A DNA stretch of 64,000 nucleotides from Micrococcales bacterium 73-13 (GTDB lineage: Bacteria > Actinomycetota > Actinomycetes > Actinomycetales > Microbacteriaceae): NCBI GenBank assembly GCA_001898855.1, contig MKVN01000023.1, forward strand, positions 1 through 64,000, read 5' to 3'. Both the position numbers and the translations under genes were made by a program. Each line of letters opens with the position of its first letter. Position 1 is the stretch's first letter. The notes beneath the pieces were generated by a model. The model was not told where the DNA came from and did no database searches. It saw only the letters and a list, made by a program, of their open reading frames with translations. Shown in pieces: positions 48,055 through 57,093 of the stretch.

Positions 48055-49818
48055 ATGCCGCGACGCAAGGCGCGCCCCGCGATCTGGAGCACGTTCGCGC
48101 TGCCGGCCGTGCTCTTCGTCACGGTCGTCTACGTCGCCGTCCTCGTCGTGATGCTCATCCGCACCTTCACGGACCCGGAGCCGGGCGTCGGCAACTACGT
48201 CGACCTGCTCACGAACCCGGGCTTCCTGCGGGTGCTCGGCAACACGCTGCTCTTCTCGCTGATCGCGGCCCTGCTCGCGGTGCTGATCGGCTATCCGATC
48301 GCGTACTCGATCGCGCGCACCTCGGGGCTGACGCGGGCGTTCCTGATCGTGGCGATCGTGACGCCGTACCTCACCTCGGTGCTGATCCGGACCTTCGCCT
48401 GGCAGGTCATCCTCGGCACGAACGGCCCGATCAACGCGGTGATCACCGCCGTCGGGCTGCCGCCGGCCGAGATGCTCTACACCGGCGGCGCGGTCGTCGT
48501 CGGCCTCGCGCACTCCCAGCTGCCGCTCGTCGTCCTCGCGCTGCTGCCGGTCATCCGCAAGGTCGACGCGAACCAGGGCCTCGCCGCTCGGAGCCTCGGC
48601 GCGGGCCCGGCGGTCGCGTTCGTCCGGACCTTCCTGCCGGCGACCCGGCCGGCGATCGTCGTCGCCTTCGTGCTCGCCTTCGTCTACTGCGTCGGCAGCT
48701 TCGCGGTGCCGGCGCTGCTCGGCGGCAACCAGGGGCGCATGGTCGGGTCCTTCATCCACATGTCGATCGCGAACCAGGGCAACTACACGCAGGCCGCCAC
48801 GGCCGCCGCGATCCTCGCGGTCGCGGTGCTGGTCGTGCTCTTCGTCTTCATGGCCGTCACGCGGCAGCGGCTGGAGAGCATCGTGGCGCCGGAGCTGCGC
48901 CAGGGCTCGCGCACCCGCGCGCGCCGACGGGCCGCGCGCGCCGGGCGCATCTCGCCGCCGCTCGGCGAGATCCTGCTCGTGCCCGTGGCCCGGCTGCTCG
49001 ACCGGATCGGCATCAGCGCGCGGACCTGGCCGCTCACCACGATCTCGGTGCTATTCTCGGTGCTCATCCTGCTGCCGCAGCTGATGGCGATCCCGATCTC
49101 GTTCGCGGAGGCGAAGTCGATCGTCTTCCCGCCGAAGGCGCTCTCGCTGCACTGGTACCAGGCGTTCTTCACCCCCGAGTGGCTGGTCCCGACCGGGGTG
49201 AGCCTGCGGATCGCCGTCATCGCGGCGATCGTCGCGACCGTGCTCGGCGCGCTCGCCGCGATCGGCGTCGGGCGGGCCAGGAGCCGCTGGATCGAGAACT
49301 CCTTCACGCCGTACCTGCTGATCCCGCTCATCTTCCCCGCGGTCGTCGCCGCCGGCGCGTTCTACGTCGGCTTCCTGCGGGTCGGGCTGAACGACTCCGA
49401 GCTCGGCATCGTCCTCGCCCACATCGCGATCACGCTGCCGCAGGCCTTCGTGCTGACCCTGGCCGGGGTCCAGACGCTCAACCCGGACTACGAGCGCGCC
49501 GCGGCGAGCCTCGGCGCCGGGCGCTTCCGCGTGCTGCAGCGGATCGTGCTGCCGCTGCTGACCGGCCAGATCGTCGCCTCGCTCGGGCTGACGTTCATCA
49601 CCTCGTTCGACGAGTCGACGATCGCGGTCTTCCTGTCCGGGCTGCGCGTGAAGACCCTGCCGCGGAAGATCTACGAATCCATGTCGACCGACGTCGACCC
49701 CACCGTCGGCGTCGTCGCCGTCTTCTTCATGGTCATCGCCGGGATCCTCGGCCTCGCGTGGATGATCTTCCGACGGCGAAGAGGCCGTCGACTCACCCTG
49801 GAAGGAGGCCGCGCATGA
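48055..49818 (+). CDS. Fused ABC transporter permease (PotB-PotC-type double domain)
   Basis: 587 residues with about 12 transmembrane helices, joining two permease domains normally encoded separately. Half one (about 15-270) carries the EAA-type loop AARSLGAGPAVAFVRTFLPATRPAIVV; half two (about 330-575) carries ERAAASLGAGRFRVLQRIVLPLL. They are joined by a basic linker rich in Arg. AAGGAG lies upstream of ATG 48055; an earlier in-frame start at 47986 is inside the hairpin and unlikely. The end overlaps the ATPase gene. Confidence 0.92.
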   Translation: MPRRKARPAIWSTFALPAVLFVTVVYVAVLVVMLIRTFTDPEPGVGNYVDLLTNPGFLRVLGNTLLFSLIAALLAVLIGYPIAYSIARTSGLTRAFLIVAIVTPYLTSVLIRTFAWQVILGTNGPINAVITAVGLPPAEMLYTGGAVVVGLAHSQLPLVVLALLPVIRKVDANQGLAARSLGAGPAVAFVRTFLPATRPAIVVAFVLAFVYCVGSFAVPALLGGNQGRMVGSFIHMSIANQGNYTQAATAAAILAVAVLVVLFVFMAVTRQRLESIVAPELRQGSRTRARRRAARAGRISPPLGEILLVPVARLLDRIGISARTWPLTTISVLFSVLILLPQLMAIPISFAEAKSIVFPPKALSLHWYQAFFTPEWLVPTGVSLRIAVIAAIVATVLGALAAIGVGRARSRWIENSFTPYLLIPLIFPAVVAAGAFYVGFLRVGLNDSELGIVLAHIAITLPQAFVLTLAGVQTLNPDYERAAASLGAGRFRVLQRIVLPLLTGQIVASLGLTFITSFDESTIAVFLSGLRVKTLPRKIYESMSTDVDPTVGVVAVFFMVIAGILGLAWMIFRRRRGRRLTLEGGRA

Positions 49819-50918
49819 CCTCCGGCCACGAGCACCGTCTCCAGCTGCGGGACATCACGAAGCGCTACGGCGGCGAGGTCGTCCTCGAGGTGCCGGAGCT
49901 CGACGTCCGCGACGGCGAGTTCTTCACCCTGCTCGGGCCCTCCGGCTCGGGGAAGACGACGACGCTCAAGCTCATCGCGGGCTTCGAGGAGCCGACCACG
50001 GGCGACATCCTGGTGCACGGCCGCAGCTTCGCGGGCGTGCCGGTGGAGAAGCGGGACATCGGCGTGGTGTTCCAGAACTACGCGCTGTTCCCCCACCTGT
50101 CGGTCGCGCAGAACATCGCCTTCCCGCTCCAGATGCGCCGCCTGCCGAAGGCCGACGTGGCCCGGCGCATCGACCAGGTGCTCGACCTGGTCGACCTCGG
50201 CGCGCATCGCGACAAGCGCGCCTCGATGCTCTCCGGCGGCCAGCAGCAGCGCGTCGCCATCGCCCGCGCCATCGTCTTCGAGCCCGAGCTGCTCCTGATG
50301 GACGAGCCGCTCGGCGCCCTCGACCGGAAGCTGCGGCACCGGCTCCAGATCGAGCTGCGCGCGCTGCAGCAGCAGCTCGGCATCACGGTCGTCTACGTGA
50401 CGCACGACCAGGACGAGGCGATGTCGATGTCCGACCGGGTCGCGATCATGCGGGCCGGTCGTATCGAGCAGGTCGGCGCGTCCGGCACGCTGTACGACGC
50501 GCCGGAGACGCTGTTCGTGTCGAACTTCCTCGGCGACAACAACGTCATCGAGGGCGTCGTCGAGTCCGCGGACTCGGTGCGGGTGGCCGGCGACCGGATC
50601 GTGCGCACCCGCCCGCACTCGCTGCCGGCCGGCGAGCGCGCGAGCGTGACGATCCGCCCCGAGCGGGTGCGGATCTCGGCGGACCCGGCCGGCGCGGTCG
50701 ACGGGGACCGCTTCGACGGCACCGTCCTCGCGGTGGTGCCGTACGGCGCGATCACGAGCTACGAGCTCGACCTGGGCGGCGGTCGACGGGTGCAGAGCAA
50801 CGTGCACCACACCGGCGACCACCTGACGGCGGCGGTCGGCGACCGGGTGGTCGTCTCCTGGTCGCCGACCGACGTGCTCGCCTTCCCGGCCGAGCCGGTC
50901 GCCGACGTCGAGGAGTGA
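49815..50918 (+). CDS. ABC transporter ATP-binding protein (PotA-type)
   Basis: 367 residues. Walker A GPSGSGKTT (41-49), Q-loop VFQNYALFPH, signature LSGGQQQR (139-146), Walker B LLLMDEP and the H-loop THDQDEAMSMSD are all present. The C-terminal part (about 245-367) is a TOBE-type domain as in PotA and FbpC. ATG 49815 overlaps the permease stop as ATGA with GGAGG upstream. It completes the importer and converges on the peptidase gene, 9 bp apart. Confidence 0.95.
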   Translation: MTSGHEHRLQLRDITKRYGGEVVLEVPELDVRDGEFFTLLGPSGSGKTTTLKLIAGFEEPTTGDILVHGRSFAGVPVEKRDIGVVFQNYALFPHLSVAQNIAFPLQMRRLPKADVARRIDQVLDLVDLGAHRDKRASMLSGGQQQRVAIARAIVFEPELLLMDEPLGALDRKLRHRLQIELRALQQQLGITVVYVTHDQDEAMSMSDRVAIMRAGRIEQVGASGTLYDAPETLFVSNFLGDNNVIEGVVESADSVRVAGDRIVRTRPHSLPAGERASVTIRPERVRISADPAGAVDGDRFDGTVLAVVPYGAITSYELDLGGGRRVQSNVHHTGDHLTAAVGDRVVVSWSPTDVLAFPAEPVADVEE

Positions 50919-50927
50919 GCGGGGCGC

Positions 50928-52994
50928 TCAGCGCGCCGCGCGGCGGTCGAGCTCCGTGAGCAGGAACCCCAGGACGAGCTCCCAGAGCTCGTCCTGCCGC
51001 CGCGTCGACCGGCCGGGACCGTGGCCGCCCTCGGCGTCGACGGAGAGCAGCACCGGGCGGCCACCGGGCTCGGCCGCGGCGAGCAGCGCGTCGACGAACG
51101 CGTAGGAGTGCAGCGGCTCGACGCGGGTGTCGTGCGCGCCGGTGGTCACGATCACGGCCGGCCGCCGCGGGTCGGGCGCGACGGCCTGCAGCGGCGACTC
51201 CCGGCGCAGCCACCGCGCGTCGGCCGGCGAGTCGGGGTCGCCGTAGTCGCTCATCCAGAGCCGCGCGATCGAGTGCCGGTGGTAGTGCAGCAGGTCCGTG
51301 ATCGGGACCGCGGCGTAGGCGGCGGCGCACAGCTCGGGATGCCGGACGATCGTCTGCGCCACGAGCAGCCCGCCGTTCGAGCTGCCCCAGATCGCGAGCC
51401 GGTCGCGCTCGGCGAGCCCGCGCTCGACGAGCGCCGCGGCGACGTCGGCGAAGTCCTGCACCACCCGGGCCCGACCGGGGCCGATCGCGCTGCGGTGCCA
51501 CTCGTCGCCGCGCTCCCGACCGCCCCGGATGCCGGCGATGACGTAGCGGCCGCCGAGCGCGGCCCAGGCCGCCGCGACCGGCTGGTAGGCCGTCGACGGG
51601 GAGAGTCCGAAGCCGCCGTAGCCGAAGAGGAGCGTCGGCGGCGGCGTCGAGGCGTCGAGGTCCGTCGCCTCGACGACGAGGACCGGGATCCGCGCGCCGT
51701 CGCTCGCGCGCACCTCGTCCCGACGCACGGTCAGGCCAGGAGGCCCGGCCGAGTACCGGTCGAGCACGACCGGCGCGCCGAGCCCCGGCCGCCAGGCGGC
51801 GAGCAGCGGCGGCTCGGTCGGCGAGGACAGCGCGAACAGCGCCTCGCCCCGCGCGGTCCGCGCGACGACCCGGTCCCGGAGCGTCGACTGGCCCGGGGTC
51901 ATCACCGCGTACGGCAGGTCGGCGCCGGGCGGCAGCCCGACCGGGGCGACGACCCCGTCGGCGTCGAGGAACGCGAGTCGGCTGCCGAGGCCTCCCTCGC
52001 CGATCAGGAGCACGCCGTCCCCGAGGGGCAGCGCGCGCTCGATCACGAGGTCCTCCGCGACCGCGGGGCGCTCGAGGTCCCAGTCCTCGACGCCGCCGTC
52101 CGCGACGCCCGACCGGTCGAGCTCGATCCGGACCAGCTCCCCGCGCGGGTCCCGCGCGCTCGAGGCCCCGAGCAGCCGATCCGGGCCGTCGAAGCCGAGG
52201 CGGGTGCGTCCCGCCCGCCCCTCGACGAGGACGCGCGCCGGCCCGCCGTCGACGGGGAGCAGGAGCACGTCGGTGCGGTCCCAGCCGATCGAGACGTGGA
52301 CGAGGGCCAGCGCGCCGTCCGGCGAGAGCGCGACGTCCGGCCAGTCGGTGGAGTCCGGGGCGGTCGACCAGAGCTCGGCGTCCGCCGACTGCGGCTCGCC
52401 GATCCGGTGCCGGAGGATCGATCGTCCGTAGTCGCGGCCTCCCGGGTAGCCGCAGTACAGGAAGCCGGAGCCGTCGGGCAGCCAGGCGATGCTCGCATGC
52501 CGGAGGCCGTCGAGCCGGTCGTCGAGCCGGTCGCCGGAGGCGGTGTCGAAGATCCAGGCGATCGACCGCTCCTCGCCGGAGCGGCTGAGTCCGACGAGCA
52601 CCAGTGTCCCGTCCGGGCTCGGGCTGAACCAGTCGATCGCGGCGGTGCCGTCGTCGAGGACCGCCGCGGGGTCGACGAGCGCGCGCGGCCCGTCCTCGAC
52701 CGCGGGCCCGACGTCTTCGGCGAGCCGTCGCACCACGAGCGCGCTGCGGCCGTCGCCCGGCGCGGTGTCCACGCTGAAGACGAGCCGCCCGCCGATCGCC
52801 GGGGCGCCGACCGCGCCCCGGCCGGACGCCTCGCGCAGCGCCGCGCCGGCGACTGCGGCATGCGCCGCGAAGCCGGGATCCGAGCGGTAGTCGGCGAGCT
52901 CGCGCTCCCGCTCCGCGAGCCAGGCGGACAGCCGCGGATCGTCGTCGGCGACGCCGGAGGCCATGCGCGACGGCAACCAGGCGGATCGGGGCAT
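50928..52994 (-). CDS. Prolyl oligopeptidase family serine peptidase (S9)
   Basis: 688 residues in two parts. The N-terminal beta-propeller spans about 60-400, and the alpha/beta-hydrolase peptidase has Ser539 in GSSNGG, an Asp in GAHDTRVEPLHSY and a His in EGGHGPGRS. S9 enzymes cleave short peptides after proline or basic residues; here it may release or trim an imported compound. No signal peptide, so it is cytoplasmic. A -10 TAGGAT (53025-53030, this strand) and AGGAAGGA precede ATG 52994. Confidence 0.92.
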   Translation of the reverse strand: MPRSAWLPSRMASGVADDDPRLSAWLAERERELADYRSDPGFAAHAAVAGAALREASGRGAVGAPAIGGRLVFSVDTAPGDGRSALVVRRLAEDVGPAVEDGPRALVDPAAVLDDGTAAIDWFSPSPDGTLVLVGLSRSGEERSIAWIFDTASGDRLDDRLDGLRHASIAWLPDGSGFLYCGYPGGRDYGRSILRHRIGEPQSADAELWSTAPDSTDWPDVALSPDGALALVHVSIGWDRTDVLLLPVDGGPARVLVEGRAGRTRLGFDGPDRLLGASSARDPRGELVRIELDRSGVADGGVEDWDLERPAVAEDLVIERALPLGDGVLLIGEGGLGSRLAFLDADGVVAPVGLPPGADLPYAVMTPGQSTLRDRVVARTARGEALFALSSPTEPPLLAAWRPGLGAPVVLDRYSAGPPGLTVRRDEVRASDGARIPVLVVEATDLDASTPPPTLLFGYGGFGLSPSTAYQPVAAAWAALGGRYVIAGIRGGRERGDEWHRSAIGPGRARVVQDFADVAAALVERGLAERDRLAIWGSSNGGLLVAQTIVRHPELCAAAYAAVPITDLLHYHRHSIARLWMSDYGDPDSPADARWLRRESPLQAVAPDPRRPAVIVTTGAHDTRVEPLHSYAFVDALLAAAEPGGRPVLLSVDAEGGHGPGRSTRRQDELWELVLGFLLTELDRRAAR

Positions 52995-53067
52995 GCGACC
53001 GCGTCCTTCCTGCCGCGCGCTCCGATCCTAGGGCGCCGGCGGTGCGGCGGTCGTCCAGTGCCGACGT

Positions 53068-53082
53068 ATAAATTCTGCTTAT
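53068..53082. promoter_or_regulatory. LysR operator site 2 (ATAA-N7-TTAT)
   Basis: The second copy of the 15-bp site, between the peptidase gene and the catabolic operon. 22 nt separate it from the -35 box at 53105, the same as at sites 1 and 3. It lies 74 bp from the peptidase start, so it could act on both genes. Confidence 0.7.
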
Positions 53083-53104
53083 CGTCGCGATCAGCAACCT
53101 GCCC

Positions 53105-53133
53105 TTGTCCTCGATCGGGCCGCGAGGGAGTCT
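53105..53133 (+). promoter_or_regulatory. Activator-type promoter of the catabolic operon
   Basis: TTGTCC (53105-53110), 17 nt, GAGTCT (53128-53133). The -10 box lacks the usual first T, so it is weak and probably depends on a bound activator. It matches the ABC importer promoter. Confidence 0.6.
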
Positions 53134-53207
53134 TGAGATCGCGCAACTCCCGCGAAGACGGCACTCGTGCCGGGCGGGAGTCGATTCATGGGAAGGGCTG
53201 CTACGAG

Positions 53208-53582
53208 GTGTTCGACGTGTCGACGCATGAGCGTGATGTGGAGCGACTGATCCTGAGCGCGGGCTACGTCCTCGACTCCCACGAGTACGAGCGGATGGGC
53301 GAGGTGTTCGCGGAGGAGATCGACTTCGCGAACCCGGGGCGGCTCGAGGCGCAGGGGCTCGCGGCGCTGATCGCCGCGTTCCAGGCGATCCCCGACCCGG
53401 CGCGCAGCCATCACACCACGAACGTGGTCGTCCGGATGATCGACGAGGACGAGGCCGAGGTGCGCAGCAAGGCGCTCACCATCCGGGCCGACGGCGCGGT
53501 CGCCCCGGCCGAGTACACGGACCTGGTCCGCCGCACGGACGCCGGCTGGCGGGTGGCCCGTCGCCGCATCCGCCCCCTCTGA
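53208..53582 (+). CDS. NTF2-like (SnoaL-type) small protein
   Basis: 124 residues from GTG 53208, or 121 from GTG 53217, which has GAGGTG at a better distance. VFDVSTHERDVERLILSAGYVLDSHEYERMGEVFAEEIDF and the C-terminal YTDLVRRTDAGWRVARRRI are typical of the cone-shaped NTF2 fold that forms hydrolase, isomerase or accessory subunits. First gene of a five-gene operon with oxidoreductase, cupin, aldehyde dehydrogenase and amidohydrolase. The reaction cannot be read. Confidence 0.8.
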   Translation: MFDVSTHERDVERLILSAGYVLDSHEYERMGEVFAEEIDFANPGRLEAQGLAALIAAFQAIPDPARSHHTTNVVVRMIDEDEAEVRSKALTIRADGAVAPAEYTDLVRRTDAGWRVARRRIRPL

Positions 53583-53594
53583 GCGGGTGACGCC

Positions 53595-55190
53595 ATGACC
53601 GAGCAGTTCGACGCCATCGTCGTCGGCGGAGGCCACTCGGGCCTCGTCGGCGCGTTCTACCTCGCCCGCGCCGGGTGGCGGGTGCTGCTGCTCGAGGCCA
53701 GGGAGCAGGTCGGCGGCTGCTGCGTGACCGAGGAGGTCGTCCCCGGCTACCGGTGCAGCTCGGTCGCGAACTCGAGCCACAGCCTCGACCCCCGGATCAT
53801 CTCCGACATGCGGCTGACCGAGCACGGTCTGAGGTACACCTCGCCCGAGCTCGGCTCGCTGACGCTGTTCAACGACGGCCGGGCCTTCGTCCCCTGGCCG
53901 GACCGGGCGCGCCGCCGGGCCGAGGTCGAGCGCTTCGCCGACGGCCCCGAGGACGTCGAGGGCTTCTTCGCGGTGATCGAGCGCACCCGCCGGGTATCGG
54001 AGCGGATGGACATCTCGTTCTACGACGACCCGCCGTCGCTCGCCGAGGTCGCCGCGCGGTTCCGGACCCCGGAGGAGATCGCCGACCTCAACGCGTTCCT
54101 GTTCGGCAGCGTCGCCGACCTGCTCTCGGAGCACCTGCGCTCGCCGGAGCTCAAGGCGTTCTTCGCGGCGACCGCGGTCGCGACCAACCTGGTCGGCCCG
54201 CACACGCCCGGCGGCGCGTACCTGCTGCTGCAGCGCCCGCTCTGGGAGGAGTCGATGGCCGCGGTCGGCACCGACGACCGCAACGACCTGATGATGCGCA
54301 ACGCCGCGCCGCTCGGCGGGATCGGCTCGGTGACGACGGCGATGGCCGCCTCGATCCGCTCGCTCGGCGCCCGCATCGAGACCGGCGCCCGGGTGGAGCG
54401 GATCCTGGTCGACGACGCCGGCTCGGTCGCCGGGGTGCGGCTGACCGACGGCCGAGAGTTCCGCGCCGGCACCGTGCTCTCCAACGTCGACCCGAAGCTC
54501 ACCTTCACCCGGCTGCTCGAGCCGGGCGCGCTGCCGGCCGAGTTCCTCGCCCGCGCCCGCGCCATCAAGATGGACGGCACCTCGGCGAAGGTGCACATCG
54601 CCATGAAGGGCACGCCGCGCTTCGCGGCCGCGACCTCGGACGAGGAGAACGCGCTCTTCCTCCCGACCAACTTCCGCATCGCCTCCTCGATCGAGACGCT
54701 GCACGAGGCCTACAACGAGGCGCTCATGGGCCGCTGGTCCCGGAGGGTCACGGTCACCGGGATCATGGACTCGGCGATCGACCCGGACATGGCGCCCCCG
54801 GGCCACCACATCATGAGCCTCAGCGTGCGCGGCGTGCCCTACCACCTCGCCGAGGGCGACTGGGACTCGCAGCGCGACGCGCTCGGCCAGGCCGTGCTGG
54901 AGACGGTGAGCTTCCACATCCCGAACCTCCCCGACATCCTCGACCAGGTGCACGTCTACACGCCGCTCGACCTGGAGCGCGAGTTCGGGCTGCTGGAGGG
55001 CAGCGGCTCGCACGGCGACATCATGCCCGGCCGGATCTTCGACGCCCGCCCGCTGCCCGGCGCCGCCGACTACCGCACCCCGGTCGGCGGGCTGTACCTG
55101 TGCGGCGTCGGCACCTGGCCGGCGAACTTCATGAGCGGGGTGACCGGCTACAACGCGAGCCAGCGGATGCTCGCGGACCGCCCGGCCTGA
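53595..55190 (+). CDS. FAD-dependent oxidoreductase (phytoene desaturase/PYROXD2-like)
   Basis: 531 residues. The dinucleotide-binding motif GGGHSGLVGA (11-20) with LEAREQVGGCC following and a C-terminal GGLYLCGVGTWPANFMSGVTGYNAS define the amine-oxidase/phytoene-dehydrogenase superfamily. No carotenoid genes are nearby, and the closest pattern is PYROXD2-like oxidoreductases of unknown substrate. In this context it may oxidise a C-N or C-C bond of the imported compound. It starts 12 nt after the NTF2-like gene. Confidence 0.87.
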   Translation: MTEQFDAIVVGGGHSGLVGAFYLARAGWRVLLLEAREQVGGCCVTEEVVPGYRCSSVANSSHSLDPRIISDMRLTEHGLRYTSPELGSLTLFNDGRAFVPWPDRARRRAEVERFADGPEDVEGFFAVIERTRRVSERMDISFYDDPPSLAEVAARFRTPEEIADLNAFLFGSVADLLSEHLRSPELKAFFAATAVATNLVGPHTPGGAYLLLQRPLWEESMAAVGTDDRNDLMMRNAAPLGGIGSVTTAMAASIRSLGARIETGARVERILVDDAGSVAGVRLTDGREFRAGTVLSNVDPKLTFTRLLEPGALPAEFLARARAIKMDGTSAKVHIAMKGTPRFAAATSDEENALFLPTNFRIASSIETLHEAYNEALMGRWSRRVTVTGIMDSAIDPDMAPPGHHIMSLSVRGVPYHLAEGDWDSQRDALGQAVLETVSFHIPNLPDILDQVHVYTPLDLEREFGLLEGSGSHGDIMPGRIFDARPLPGAADYRTPVGGLYLCGVGTWPANFMSGVTGYNASQRMLADRPA

Positions 55191-55212
55191 GCCGGCATCG
55201 AGAGGAGCACGC

Positions 55213-55593
55213 ATGCTGCACATCGGACGCGGACGGCGAGACGGCGCGCCCTCGGGGCTGCGCAGCGCCACGACGACCGGCCAGGTGTGGTCGGACATCC
55301 TGCTCGACTCCGGCGGCGCGCGGGCGAACCAGATGTTCTTCCCCGCCGGCGGCCGCACCCACTGGCACACCCACCCCGGCGGCCAGATGCTCTACACGAT
55401 CGCGGGCGAGGGCTGGATCCAGGAGCGCGGCGGCGAGCGGGTGACGCTCCACCCCGGCGACGTGGTGTGGACCGATCCCGGCGTCGAGCACTGGCACGGC
55501 GCGACCGACACGAACCTGCTCGTGCAGCTCGTGCTGCACTTCGGCGACGTCGAGTGGACCGGGCCGGTCGCCGACGAGGACTACGCGCCGTGA
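55213..55593 (+). CDS. Cupin-domain protein
   Basis: 126-residue single cupin. Metal ligands are His50, His52, His54 (with Gln58) in THWHTHPGGQ and His93/His95 in GVEHWHGATD, so the metal site looks complete. Small cupins of this kind act as dioxygenases, isomerases or lyases. GAGAGGAG precedes ATG. The next gene overlaps it by 4 nt. Confidence 0.87.
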   Translation: MLHIGRGRRDGAPSGLRSATTTGQVWSDILLDSGGARANQMFFPAGGRTHWHTHPGGQMLYTIAGEGWIQERGGERVTLHPGDVVWTDPGVEHWHGATDTNLLVQLVLHFGDVEWTGPVADEDYAP

Positions 55594-57059
55594 CCCGAGA
55601 GCCGCTGCTCGGCGTCCCCGGCCTGCGGCCGGAGCTGCTGCTGGACGGCGCCTGGCGCGCGGCCGCCGCGACCTTCGCGGTCGGGAACCCGGCGACCGGC
55701 GAGCGCATCGCCGACGTCGCCGACGCCGGGCTCGCCGAGGTCGACCTCGCGGTCGCCGCCGCGGCCGCCGCGCTGCCCGGCTGGGCCGCGACGCCGGGCT
55801 GGCAGCGCTACCGCGTCCTCGCCGACGGCGCCCGGCTGCTCGCCGAGCGCGTCGAGGCGATCGCCAGGGTCATGTCGCTGGAGACGGGCAAGCCGATCGC
55901 CGAGTCCGTCGGCGAGATGCGGAACACGGTGCGCTTCCTCGAGTGGTACAGCCACGAGGCCGCGCGGCTGCCCGGCGAGTACTGGCCGGGCGTCGCGCCC
56001 GGCCGCGACGCCTACGTCGTCAAGGAGCCGGTCGGCGTCGTCGCGGCGATCACGCCGTGGAACTTCCCGGGCTTCATGGTCGCCTGCAAGGTCGGCGCGG
56101 CGCTCGCCGCCGGCTGCGCGGTCGTCCTGAAGCCCGCCGAGCAGACCCCGCTCACGGCGCTCGCCATCGCCGCCGCGCTGCACGACGCCGGGCTCCCGGC
56201 CGGCGTGCTCGGCGTCCTCACGACGAGCGACCCGGCGACGGTCGGCACCGCGCTCGTCACGCATCCGGATGTCGCCTGCGTGACGTTCACCGGCTCCACC
56301 GCCGTCGGCGAGCGCCTGCTCGCGCTCGCGGCGCCGGCGATCAAGCGCGTGCTGCTCGAGCTCGGCGGGAACGCCCCGGTCGTCGTGCTCGACGACGCCG
56401 TGCTCGACGACGCCGTCGCGCAGGTGGTCCGGGCGCGCTACCTCAACGCCGGCCAGGCGTGCGTCGCCGCGAACCGGGTGTACGTGCAGCGCGGCATCGC
56501 CGAGGCGTTCACCGAGCGCTTCGTCGCGGCGGTCCGGGCGCTGCGGCCGGGGGACCCGTTCGAGGCGGGGACCGATCTCGGCCCGCTCATCGAGCTCGCG
56601 GCGGTCGAGCGCCTGGAGCGGCAGGTGGCGACCGCGACCGAGCAGGGCGCGCGGCTCGCGACCGGCGGCGCGCGGCTCGGGGAGAACGCCGTGAGCGCCT
56701 GGCTGGAGCCGGCCGTGCTCGTCGCGGAGGGCCGGGCCCAGCCCGCCGTGCTCGCGGAGGAGTTCTTCGGCCCGGTCGCCTCGGTCGTGGTGTTCGACAC
56801 CGAGGACGAGGGCGTCGCGCTCGCGAACGACACCCGCTACGGCCTCGCCGCGTACGTCTTCGCGGGGACGGCGGACCGCGGCCTCGCCGTCGCGCGGCGG
56901 ATCCGCAGCGGATCCGTCGGCGTCAACGGCGCGCTCGTCAGCGAGCCGGCGCTGCCCTTCGGCGGGATGGGCGAGAGCGGCCTCGGCCGGGAGCGCGGCC
57001 GCGCCGGCATCGAGGAGTTCCTAGAGACGAAGACGATCCAGGTCGCCGCCCGCGGCTGA
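55590..57059 (+). CDS. Aldehyde dehydrogenase (NAD(P)-dependent, GabD/BetB-like)
   Basis: 489 residues. The catalytic Cys291 in NAGQACVAANR, general base Glu257 in LELGGNAP and Asn158 in PWNFPGF are intact. It oxidises an aldehyde to a carboxylate; succinate-semialdehyde- or aminoaldehyde-type substrates are common in this clade. GTG 55590 overlaps the cupin stop as GTGA. Together with the FAD protein it suggests an amine to aldehyde to acid route. Confidence 0.95.
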   Translation: MTREPLLGVPGLRPELLLDGAWRAAAATFAVGNPATGERIADVADAGLAEVDLAVAAAAAALPGWAATPGWQRYRVLADGARLLAERVEAIARVMSLETGKPIAESVGEMRNTVRFLEWYSHEAARLPGEYWPGVAPGRDAYVVKEPVGVVAAITPWNFPGFMVACKVGAALAAGCAVVLKPAEQTPLTALAIAAALHDAGLPAGVLGVLTTSDPATVGTALVTHPDVACVTFTGSTAVGERLLALAAPAIKRVLLELGGNAPVVVLDDAVLDDAVAQVVRARYLNAGQACVAANRVYVQRGIAEAFTERFVAAVRALRPGDPFEAGTDLGPLIELAAVERLERQVATATEQGARLATGGARLGENAVSAWLEPAVLVAEGRAQPAVLAEEFFGPVASVVVFDTEDEGVALANDTRYGLAAYVFAGTADRGLAVARRIRSGSVGVNGALVSEPALPFGGMGESGLGRERGRAGIEEFLETKTIQVAARG

Positions 57060-57093
57060 CCGACCGAACCAGAGAAAGGGCGGGCCCTCCGAC

